Below, one piece after another: positions 1 through 4,988 of a stretch of DNA of 6,345 nucleotides; position 1 is the first letter of the stretch, and every line of letters begins with the position of its first letter. The notes below the pieces were generated by a model. The model was not told where the DNA came from. It did not search any database and saw nothing but the letters and a program-made list of their open reading frames with translations. This stretch comes from JAQBDA01 sp041301185 (GTDB taxonomy: Bacteria > Chloroflexota > Anaerolineae > Anaerolineales > UBA4823). The position numbers were made by a program, and so were the translations under genes. The stretch is taken from contig JBFYSV010000315.1 of NCBI GenBank assembly GCA_041301185.1, forward strand, positions 1 to 6,345. Direction: 5' to 3'.

Positions 1-1
1 C

Positions 2-205
2 TCGTTTCGTGGAGAAAGCGTTGGTCATTTTTATGCGGACATCCTCGTAGAAGACACGGTTGTTATTGAACTTAAGGCTGTCACCGCGTTAGCACCTGAG
101 CATAAAGCCCAACTGATCAACTACTTGAAAGCAACTGGCATTGAAGTCGGTTTGCTGATCAATTTTGGCAACCCCAAACTTGAATACCGCAGATTACACA
201 AATAA
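2..205 (+). CDS. GxxExxY-family protein, C-terminal part (5' end outside window)
   Basis: An open frame enters from the left edge and ends at TAA 203-205, giving 67 visible residues. The visible part matches the C-terminal half of the GxxExxY family, small proteins with a PD-(D/E)XK nuclease-like fold. The core signature is present: an Asp in YADILV (visible residue 13), then an ELK strand (Glu23, Lys25) forming the D...ExK arrangement. It is followed by the family's typical helix AQLINYLKATG and the strand GLLINFG. Family members are usually about 120-140 residues, so roughly half is missing. The biochemical role of the family is not established and nuclease activity is only inferred from the fold. 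It lies 40 bases upstream of the nitroreductase on the same strand, with no clear terminator between them. Family assignment is fairly sure and function is not. Confidence 0.85.
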   Translation, partial: SFRGESVGHFYADILVEDTVVIELKAVTALAPEHKAQLINYLKATGIEVGLLINFGNPKLEYRRLHK

Positions 206-245
206 CTATCCTGTTGATCTTGTCTATCCCTGTTAGGATTATCTA

Positions 246-758
246 ATGAACACATCAGATGCCATCCGACTGAAACGTGCTGTGCGCACATTCACCGCCG
301 AGTCTTTACCAGAGGCAACTATCCATGCCATCCTGAATGCCGGGCGGCGGGCGCAATCCTCCAAAAACACCCAACCCTGGCACTTCATCGCCATTACAGA
401 CAAATCCATTCTGAAGGTCCTCTCCGAGTGCGGGCAATGGGCCGGGCATTTAGCCGGTGCGGCTCTAGGGGTTGCCATTATCCATCCCGACCCCAGCCAG
501 AAGTTCCAGATCATGTTCGATATCGGCCAGGCTGCGGCTTATATGCAGCTAGCCGCCTGGGAGCTTGGCGTCGGTTCATGCCTAGCAAGCATCTACGAAG
601 CCGATAAAGCCCGGGGGCTGCTGGGTTTTCCAGAAGAGCTACACCTGCGCATCGCTCTTTCCTTCGGATACCCGGCTGAAGAGGGTGCTTTCACCCGCCC
701 GCCCCAGAAAGGTGGTCGCCGAAAGTTGGACGAGATCACTCATTGGGATCGCTGGTAA
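246..758 (+). CDS. Nitroreductase-family FMN-dependent oxidoreductase (small form)
   Basis: A 170-residue protein of the nitroreductase superfamily, whose members bind FMN and use NAD(P)H to reduce nitro groups, quinones, enones or other substrates in the cytoplasm. The N-terminal motif LKRAVRTF (about residues 9-16) supplies the Arg residues that contact the FMN phosphate. The segment SSKNTQPWHF (38-47) is the family's flavin-binding Ser/Asn/Gln-Pro-Trp stretch. The segment GQAAAYMQLAAWELGVGSC (94-112) is the core dimer helix, and SFGYP (139-143) is the C-terminal flavin-facing motif. The protein is at the short end for the family and probably acts as a dimer. The ATG at 246 has a modest AGGA (235-238) seven bases upstream. 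The gene is followed after 24 bases by the deacetylase gene, suggesting co-transcription. The natural substrate cannot be told from sequence. Confidence 0.9.
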   Translation: MNTSDAIRLKRAVRTFTAESLPEATIHAILNAGRRAQSSKNTQPWHFIAITDKSILKVLSECGQWAGHLAGAALGVAIIHPDPSQKFQIMFDIGQAAAYMQLAAWELGVGSCLASIYEADKARGLLGFPEELHLRIALSFGYPAEEGAFTRPPQKGGRRKLDEITHWDRW

Positions 759-782
759 GCAGATTGCGCTTTCATCGGCTGC

Positions 783-1706
783 ATGAAAATCTATTATTCC
801 GATCATTTCGCACTGCCGCTTCCGGAAGGCCACCGATTCCCCCTGACGAAATATGCCCTGCTGCGCCAGAGAGTCAGCCAGTCTGGCCTGTTTGGGGATG
901 GTAACCTGCTTGTTCCTGAGCCAGCTACAGAAGAACAGCTAACCCTGGCACACAATTCTGATTACGTTCAGCGGGTGTTTCAGGGCAGGCTGACAGAAAA
1001 AGAAATCCGCCGGATTGGATTTCCCTGGTCGCCGGGGCTGGTCGAGCGCTCGCGCCGGTCGGTTGGAGGAACGATTGCCGCCTGTCGCTCGGCTTTGCAA
1101 GACAGCATCTCGGCCAACCTGGCTGGCGGCACCCACCACGCCTACGCCGATCATGGTGAAGGCTATTGCGTCTTCAACGATTGCGCTGTAGCTGCCCGAG
1201 TGATGCAGATTGAGGGTCGCGCCCAGCGGGTGGTGATCCTGGATTGCGACGTGCACCAGGGCAACGGCACAGCCGCCATATTCTCTGCCGATCCGAGCGT
1301 GTTCACATTCTCCATCCACGCCGCCAAGAATTTCCCGTTTCACAAAGAGCCCTCCGACCTGGATATCGCCCTTCCGGATGGCATCCAGGATGAAGCCTAC
1401 CTGGAGGCGCTCGAAATTGGAGCGGGACGCGCCATCCAGGCTTCCCATCCCGACCTGGCAATCTACCTGGCAGGAGCAGACCCGTTCCTGGATGACCGCC
1501 TGGGCAGGCTGGCGCTGAGCAAAGGAGGGTTGGCACAACGCGACAGCCTTATTTTTAGTCTATGCTGCCAGGCAGGGGTACCCGTAGTCGTGACCCTATC
1601 CGGTGGTTATGCACGCCAGGTGCAAGACACTGTTGATATTCATTTCCAAACCATACAACTCGCAGCCCAGGCAGGCAAAAACCGGGAGCAGCGGCGCATC
1701 CCTTGA
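783..1706 (+). CDS. Histone deacetylase superfamily Zn-dependent deacetylase
   Basis: A 307-residue protein of the arginase/histone-deacetylase superfamily (COG0123), a typical length for the compact bacterial forms. These enzymes use a catalytic zinc to hydrolyse an N-acetyl amide on acetyl-lysine, acetylpolyamines or small molecules. By alignment from memory with HDAC8 all key residues are present: the His pair H118-H119 in GGTHHA, D154 and zinc ligands D156 and H158 in LDCDVHQGNG, zinc ligand D233 in AGADPF, and the transition-state Tyr Y276 in LSGGYA. The start MKIYYSDHF with a following LP-GHRFPLTKY stretch is typical of the class IV-like bacterial group. No signal peptide or membrane segment is visible, so it is cytoplasmic. 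The ATG at 783 has no strong Shine-Dalgarno, and translation may be coupled to the nitroreductase ending at 758. The substrate is unknown; the family name does not imply histones here. Confidence 0.92.
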   Translation: MKIYYSDHFALPLPEGHRFPLTKYALLRQRVSQSGLFGDGNLLVPEPATEEQLTLAHNSDYVQRVFQGRLTEKEIRRIGFPWSPGLVERSRRSVGGTIAACRSALQDSISANLAGGTHHAYADHGEGYCVFNDCAVAARVMQIEGRAQRVVILDCDVHQGNGTAAIFSADPSVFTFSIHAAKNFPFHKEPSDLDIALPDGIQDEAYLEALEIGAGRAIQASHPDLAIYLAGADPFLDDRLGRLALSKGGLAQRDSLIFSLCCQAGVPVVVTLSGGYARQVQDTVDIHFQTIQLAAQAGKNREQRRIP

Positions 1707-1736
1707 AGGCGGTGCAACTTTTTTTCCCACATTGCG

Positions 1737-1742
1737 TATTAT
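1737..1742 (+). promoter_or_regulatory. Candidate -10 box before the PspC gene
   Basis: TATTAT sits in an AT-rich stretch between the deacetylase stop (1706) and the PspC ribosome binding site (1748-1754). No convincing -35 box lies at the proper distance. The PspC gene may instead be read through from upstream. If used, the transcript would start around 1749, leaving a very short leader, so this is a weak call. Confidence 0.2.
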
Positions 1743-1747
1743 TTTTG

Positions 1748-1754
1748 AGAGGAG
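1748..1754 (+). promoter_or_regulatory. Ribosome binding site that sets the PspC start
   Basis: AGAGGAG lies eight bases before ATG 1763. The frame is also open upstream to an ATG at 1703, but that ATG overlaps the deacetylase stop and has no such site, so 1763 is preferred. A nearer ATG at 1758 is in another frame that closes after a few codons. Confidence 0.75.
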
Positions 1755-1762
1755 TAAATGAT

Positions 1763-1957
1763 ATGTCATCACCTAAAAAATCATTGAGGCGTTCTCGGAG
1801 CAATCGCGTCATCATGGGAGTATGCGGTGGACTGGGAGAGTTCTTTGATATCAACCCGATCTGGTTCAGACTTGCTTTCCTGCTCGCCTTGATCCCCGGC
1901 GGCATTCCCGGCATATTGGTGTACTTGATTTGTTGGTTGATCATCCCGAGCGAGTAA
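1763..1957 (+). CDS. PspC-domain small membrane protein
   Basis: A 64-residue protein that is almost entirely one PspC domain. The basic N-terminus (KKSLRRSRSNR) precedes the domain hallmark VIMGVCGGLGEFFDINP (about residues 16-32) and WFRLAF. A hydrophobic helix with a glycine/proline hinge follows (about residues 34-61), ending in LIIPSE. PspC domains occur in the phage-shock protein system as membrane-associated sensors or toxin-like partners, but many bacteria carry stand-alone single-domain copies like this whose role in envelope stress is only presumed. No pspA or pspB homologue lies in the window. The start was chosen from the ribosome binding site at 1748-1754; the longer 84-residue reading from 1703 would add residues unlike the family. 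The gene ends just before a strong terminator. Confidence 0.9.
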   Translation: MSSPKKSLRRSRSNRVIMGVCGGLGEFFDINPIWFRLAFLLALIPGGIPGILVYLICWLIIPSE

Positions 1958-1971
1958 ATCCGACGATTGCA

Positions 1972-2020
1972 CAAGAAAAAACAGGGTTGCCCGGTTTACC
2001 TGTGGCAACCCTATTTTTTG
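1972..2020. terminator. Rho-independent, probably bidirectional terminator
   Basis: A perfect 9-bp stem, AGGGTTGCC (1983-1991) with GGCAACCCT (2004-2012), encloses a 12-base loop. It is followed on the + strand by a T-rich run (2014-2019 and onward) and preceded by an A-rich run (about 1973-1981), which becomes the U tract on the - strand. It lies between the convergent PspC gene (stop 1957) and the lipoprotein gene (- strand, stop 2032), so it can serve both. This is read directly from the sequence. Confidence 0.9.
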
Positions 2021-2031
2021 TTTTCAACTAG

Positions 2032-2574
2032 CTACAGGTTGATTTCACCTACTTCATCACCGTTCAAGAAGACGGTATAGTTGCCATTCGAATAGCTTCC
2101 CAGGGGAATGCTTGTCTCGAATTGCTCCAGCATCTGGATGCAGGCCATATTCGGGTCGGTGAGCGAAAACAGCTCGACGTAGATGTTATTCTCTTTATCG
2201 GGCTCGCTGACGGTTGCGCGCAGCTCGTGGCAAGGTGTCGGCAGGCTGCCACTGACCAGCAGTGCAGCTTGAACCGGATAACTTTCCATCAAGATCACAC
2301 CGCTCTCATCGACAAACACATTGCCTCGCACCATCTTCGATTCATTCGGCAATGGATCCACTGGAGATCTCTCAGCCTCATCCGCAGAGACAGTCTCGCT
2401 GGGTTTCGAAACAACTGGCGTGTCTGTAGCTGGGGTGGGTGTGCCGGCATTTTGAGCCGGGGGCGAGGTGGCATCCATTCCTTTGTCCTCTGCCGGGGCG
2501 GCAGGGCCAGCCGGAACGCAACTGGCAAGGATGAAGATACTCAAGGCTATCAGGCTAATCACTCGGAAACTCAT
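2032..2574 (-). CDS. Predicted lipoprotein, Pro/Thr/Ser-rich linker plus conserved C-terminal domain
   Basis: A 180-residue exported lipoprotein. The N-terminus MSFR plus a hydrophobic stretch ends in the lipobox L16-A17-S18-C19, so Cys19 should be lipidated and anchored on the outer face of the membrane. Residues 20-75 are low-complexity and rich in Pro, Ala, Thr, Ser and Glu, a likely flexible spacer. Residues 80-180 form a compact beta-rich domain with two cysteines, C115 (LPTPCHEL) and C145 (NMACIQ), that could form a disulfide. It ends in IPLGSYSNGNYTVFLNGDEVGEINL-like strands. I recall similar domains in other Anaerolineae proteins but know no assigned function. An upstream in-frame ATG (2607) would add 11 residues before the signal sequence; the start at 2574 is preferred because GGAGGT lies four bases before it. 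It is 73 bases downstream of rtcB on the same strand and ends at the shared terminator. Confidence 0.85.
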   Translation of the reverse strand: MSFRVISLIALSIFILASCVPAGPAAPAEDKGMDATSPPAQNAGTPTPATDTPVVSKPSETVSADEAERSPVDPLPNESKMVRGNVFVDESGVILMESYPVQAALLVSGSLPTPCHELRATVSEPDKENNIYVELFSLTDPNMACIQMLEQFETSIPLGSYSNGNYTVFLNGDEVGEINL

Positions 2575-2578
2575 TCTG

Positions 2579-2584
2579 ACCTCC
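2579..2584 (-). promoter_or_regulatory. Ribosome binding site that sets the lipoprotein start
   Basis: On the - strand GGAGGT precedes ATG 2574-2572 by four bases. This favours the shorter reading, which places the positively charged residue and hydrophobic core of the signal peptide directly at the N-terminus. Confidence 0.75.
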
Positions 2585-2647
2585 AGAATTTTACACAATC
2601 TAAGCATAGGACGCTTGTCGAGGATAATTGGTTCCCCGAGCCAGCCA

Positions 2648-4099
2648 TCAGCCCTTGATCACCGCCACGGGCACCAGCCGGGCAACCTTGCGGGCAATCC
2701 CTGCCCCGCAAACGGTTGCCACAACATCATCAACATCCTTATAAGCCTGGGGAGCTTCTTCCGCCAGTCCCGCCATCGAGCCGGCTCGCACGTGGATACC
2801 GCGCGACTCTAGCTGAGAGCGCAGCTCCTCCCCCCACACGGTTTTCTTGGCTTTCGCTCGGCTCATCACTCGTCCAGCGCCATGACAGGACGAGCCGAAC
2901 GAGCGCTTCATCGAGTCTTCCGTGCCAACCAGCACCCAAGAGCATGTCCCCATACTGCCGGGCACCAGCACCGGTTGCCCTATGGAGCGGTACTCCTCCG
3001 GCAAGCCTTCAAAACCAGGACCAAAGGCGCGCGTCGCCCCTTTGCGGTGCACACAGACCTTGATCCGCTCGCCATCGATCTCGTGGGTCTCGAGCTTTCC
3101 CATATTGTGGGCAATGTCATACACCTGGTACAGGTTCCAATTGGACACTTTTCCCGCCAGAGTTTCCTCGAATGCCTTTCGGGCGAAGTGCGCCAGCACC
3201 TGGCGGTTGGCAAAGGCGTAATTGGCCGCGCTGCGCATGGCTGCCAGGTAATTCAACCCTTCTGGCGAGTCCAATGGGGCACAAACCAGCTCCCGGTCTG
3301 GCAGATGGATGCCGTAACGGCGCACTGCACCTTGAAACTCCTGCACATAGTCCGTACAGATCTGGTGACCAAAACCGCGCGATCCGCAGTGGATTTGCAC
3401 TACCAGGTTGCCTTCCACCAGCCCCATCACGCTTGCCGCCTGCCCGTCGAAGATCTGCTCGACCAGATCAACTTCGATGAAATGATTCCCGGCACCCAAT
3501 GTGCCGATCTGAGCCCGGCCGCGTTCCTTGGCTTGCTTGCTGACCTTTGCCGGATCAGCTCCCTCCAGGCAGCCGCCTTCTTCGGTCCGGCGCACGTCAG
3601 CTTCAGAAGCGTAGCCTTCTTTCTTTGCCCAACGGCTTCCCTCCCGGCAAACCCGGTCCAGCTCAGAAATATCCAGCCGAATATGCCCTTTGGTGCCAAC
3701 CCCGCTGGGGCAGTAATGGTTCAACGCCGAGGCGACCGCATCCAGTTGCGATTTGACCGCTTCATACTCGATCTGGGAGGCAAGCAAGCGCACCCCGCAG
3801 TTGATATCGTAACCGATTCCGCCGGGCGAGATCACCCCCTGCGGGTAACGCGTGGCAGCCACTCCTCCGATGGGGAAACCGTATCCCTGGTGCATATCCG
3901 GCATGACCACCACATGCCCTACCAGCCCGGGTAAAGTTGCCGAATTCACCGCCTGCTCGAGGGATTTATCTTCCATCACCGCTTCCAGCAAATCCCGCGT
4001 GGCAAAGATGCGCACGGGCACCTGCATATCCTGGCGAAAGGATTTCGGGATCTCCCACTCGTATTCCGAGATCTTTATCAAATCATGTAAATTTACCAT
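2648..4099 (-). CDS. rtcB: RtcB RNA ligase (3'-phosphate/5'-hydroxyl, GTP-dependent)
   Basis: A 483-residue RtcB, the ligase that joins RNA 2',3'-cyclic phosphate or 3'-phosphate ends to 5'-OH ends using GTP and manganese, in tRNA splicing and RNA repair. Its length matches the long archaeal/metazoan form, not the roughly 408-residue E. coli type. Active-site residues follow the Pyrococcus enzyme: D98 and C101 (GYDINCGVR), N205 and H206 (GAGNHFIEV), H237 (QIHCGSRG), H331 (DIAHN), the PGSMGT loop (380-385), H406 in CHGAGR, which carries the covalent guanylate, and the penultimate Lys K482. All are present, so it should be active. No insertion such as an intein interrupts it. The ATG at 4099 has GGGAGGG (4106-4112) six bases upstream. 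Archease, its known activator, is encoded just upstream on the same strand, separated by a repeat-bearing spacer. The lipoprotein gene follows 73 bases downstream. Confidence 0.97.
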   Translation of the reverse strand: MVNLHDLIKISEYEWEIPKSFRQDMQVPVRIFATRDLLEAVMEDKSLEQAVNSATLPGLVGHVVVMPDMHQGYGFPIGGVAATRYPQGVISPGGIGYDINCGVRLLASQIEYEAVKSQLDAVASALNHYCPSGVGTKGHIRLDISELDRVCREGSRWAKKEGYASEADVRRTEEGGCLEGADPAKVSKQAKERGRAQIGTLGAGNHFIEVDLVEQIFDGQAASVMGLVEGNLVVQIHCGSRGFGHQICTDYVQEFQGAVRRYGIHLPDRELVCAPLDSPEGLNYLAAMRSAANYAFANRQVLAHFARKAFEETLAGKVSNWNLYQVYDIAHNMGKLETHEIDGERIKVCVHRKGATRAFGPGFEGLPEEYRSIGQPVLVPGSMGTCSWVLVGTEDSMKRSFGSSCHGAGRVMSRAKAKKTVWGEELRSQLESRGIHVRAGSMAGLAEEAPQAYKDVDDVVATVCGAGIARKVARLVPVAVIKG

Positions 4100-4197
4100 T
4101 CCAAGCCCTCCCGTCCCATTGGTGGCGCGTTGTTATTGATGGAATTCGATCATCCTCCTGAGAAATTGTCTCTGCGAGAAAGGCGATCTTTGCCCCA

Positions 4198-4293
4198 GCC
4201 TGCCCAGAGCGAAGCGAAGGGAAGCGGTCTCGAAATGCTGTGAGATTGCTTCGTCGTTGTGCTCCTCGCAACGACTGTTTTCTCTGGGTAGCG
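4198..4293. repeat. Short palindromic repeat element (REP/MITE-like), between archease and rtcB
   Basis: This 96-base stretch is bounded by an imperfect inverted repeat: 4198-4209 against 4282-4293, matching at 9 of 12 positions with a perfect CCCAGAG/CTCTGGG core. Inside lies a hairpin with a perfect 7-bp stem, GTCGTTG (4253-4259) and CAACGAC (4269-4275). AGCGAAGCG occurs twice (4208-4216 and 4290-4298). The stretch 4242-4275, GAGATTGCTTCGTCG followed by CTCCTCGCAACGACT, resembles a dispersed repeat I have seen in many bacterial genomes (usual form ending CTCCTCGCAATGAC). It holds no credible gene. The 4100-4332 spacer otherwise contains only the rtcB ribosome binding site. Whether it is a mobile element, and its exact ends, need genome-wide copies. 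Confidence 0.55.
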
Positions 4294-4332
4294 AAGCGCT
4301 GTGGAGATACTCGCAGCAATAGCCGCTGAAGC

Positions 4333-4746
4333 TCAAACATCAAACACAATTCTTACTTCCAATCCTTCTTCCGACTGCGTGATCTTCAAATTGTGGTAAG
4401 TAACCGCTTTGATCTCTTTATGGATGGACGTAATGGCTGACCCACTCAAACGGGCTTCGAGCGCCTGGTTATGCAGCTCAATCTCAAAGTGATCAAATGC
4501 CAGCCCCTGGGTCTCGCTAAGAAAGAGCAATTCCTGGAGGAATGCCACCAGGAGGCTTTCTGCGTCGTATGCGGTGAGCTGAATTTGGTGCTGCTGGCGG
4601 GAAGAGAGATCCAGGCGCACGCCTGCCAGGGTGTACATACCCAGAGCCGCTTGCTCCAGGAGACCCGCCAGATCAGGAGCCCATACCTCCAGCTCCCAAT
4701 CCGCGGTGTGCTCGTGCTCACGAAAGCCTGCTGGTTTGTGGCTCAT
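4333..4746 (-). CDS. Archease, activator of RtcB
   Basis: A 137-residue archease, the small protein that lets RtcB make multiple turnovers and speeds its guanylylation. Family features seen are the N-terminal metal-binding EHTAD-type motif (E12-H13-T14-A15-D16), the central DAESLLVAFLQELLFL helix (61-76), the KAVTYHNL stretch (113-120), and the terminal FDV with Asp136, matching the conserved C-terminal acidic residue. Length is normal for the family. The frame is open further upstream to a TTG at 4797, which would add 17 residues before the usual start. I prefer ATG 4746 because the family begins close to there and a -10-like box at 4803-4808 would leave almost no leader for the TTG. Neither start has a strong Shine-Dalgarno. 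It is the first gene of the - strand archease-rtcB-lipoprotein set. Confidence 0.93.
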   Translation of the reverse strand: MSHKPAGFREHEHTADWELEVWAPDLAGLLEQAALGMYTLAGVRLDLSSRQQHQIQLTAYDAESLLVAFLQELLFLSETQGLAFDHFEIELHNQALEARLSGSAITSIHKEIKAVTYHNLKITQSEEGLEVRIVFDV

Positions 4747-4802
4747 ATACGAGAAGGTTGGTTTATACCGGGCGTGATGATCGACCAGGTGGTACAAATT
4801 TT

Positions 4803-4808
4803 ATTATA
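4803..4808 (-). promoter_or_regulatory. Candidate -10 box of the archease/rtcB transcript
   Basis: On the - strand this reads TATAAT exactly, placing the transcript start near 4796 and giving a leader of about 50 bases before ATG 4746. No good -35 box lies 16-18 bases upstream, so activator dependence or an alternative sigma factor is possible. Promoter identity is inference from position and the perfect hexamer. Confidence 0.45.
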
Positions 4809-4816
4809 ACCCATGC

Positions 4817-4846
4817 TTGCCTAATCCCACTTTATCGCCTTATAAT
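4817..4846 (+). promoter_or_regulatory. Candidate promoter of the FHA operon
   Basis: TTGCCT (4817-4822) and TATAAT (4841-4846) are separated by 18 bases on the + strand. This predicts a transcript start near 4853 and a leader of about 135 bases that would contain both inverted repeats described below. The -10 is perfect; the -35 matches only at TTG and one other position at most. It lies back-to-back with the candidate archease promoter. Confidence 0.4.
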
Positions 4847-4863
4847 TATCGCCAACCACAGCT

Positions 4864-4918
4864 TGCAATTCGCCATAGGGAGATGAACATCCCCAGATGA
4901 AAAACCAGGCGAATTGCA
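4864..4918. repeat. Perfect 11-bp inverted repeat, first of two in the FHA leader
   Basis: TGCAATTCGCC (4864-4874) is exactly complementary to GGCGAATTGCA (4908-4918), with a 33-base interval. The interval holds a smaller imperfect hairpin: GGG, one unpaired A and GATG (4878-4885), two bases, then CATCCCC (4888-4894). No T run follows, so it is not a standard terminator. It could be an RNA stem in the leader or paired protein-binding half-sites in DNA. The repeat itself is seen directly; its role is unknown. Confidence 0.8.
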
Positions 4919-4921
4919 TAA

Positions 4922-4972
4922 GTGATTGGCAGCGATGTTGTTATTATTGTCATGATACCTTCTGCCAATCAC
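4922..4972. repeat. Perfect 11-bp inverted repeat, second of two in the FHA leader
   Basis: GTGATTGGCAG (4922-4932) is exactly complementary to CTGCCAATCAC (4962-4972), around a 29-base AT-rich interval. It begins three bases after the first inverted repeat ends and stops four bases before the ribosome binding site GGAGGA (4977-4982) of the downstream gene. If it folds in RNA it would abut the translation start and could affect it. It is not followed by a T run. Function unknown. Confidence 0.8.
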
Positions 4973-4988
4973 GACCGGAGGATACGGA

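Noticed and set aside
939..1538. A 199-residue open frame on the - strand opposite the deacetylase gene
   Set aside because: It mirrors the deacetylase codons, whose catalytic motifs are complete. There is no independent evidence for a gene.
1680..1727. The T run at about 1719-1725 as a terminator after the deacetylase gene
   Set aside because: I could not find a clean GC-rich stem directly before it; the possible pairings are interrupted.
2608..2647. A separate promoter for the lipoprotein gene in the gap after rtcB
   Set aside because: No pair of -35 and -10 boxes with acceptable spacing could be found, so read-through from rtcB is simpler.
2122..2658. A 178-residue open frame on the + strand opposite the lipoprotein gene
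   Set aside because: The opposite strand has a clear lipobox, a good ribosome binding site and a terminator at the right end. This frame shows no domain.
2882..3934. A 350-residue open frame on the + strand opposite rtcB
   Set aside because: It is a shadow of the strongly conserved rtcB coding strand, a common effect in GC-rich genes. Its protein has no recognisable domain and no ribosome binding site.
4133..4159. A six-codon - strand frame starting ATG 4153 directly after AGGAGG (4154-4159), as a possible leader peptide of rtcB
   Set aside because: There is no space between the AGGAGG and the ATG, so it cannot work as a normal ribosome binding site, and the peptide has no telling composition. 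It may be a remnant or chance.
4083..4349. Open frames of 88 and 67 residues on the - strand across the archease-rtcB spacer
   Set aside because: They overlap the archease end and run through the palindromic repeat. Their composition follows the repeat (Ser/Arg/Gly rich) and they have no ribosome binding site or recognisable domain.
4864..4972. The tandem inverted repeats as two rho-independent terminators
   Set aside because: Neither stem is followed by a T run, the intervals of 29-33 bases are long for terminators, and they lie upstream of a gene start rather than after a gene end.
4864..4972. The tandem inverted repeats as a CRISPR array or integron attachment site
   Set aside because: The two arms differ in sequence, so there are no direct repeats with spacers, and no cas or integrase gene is in the window.
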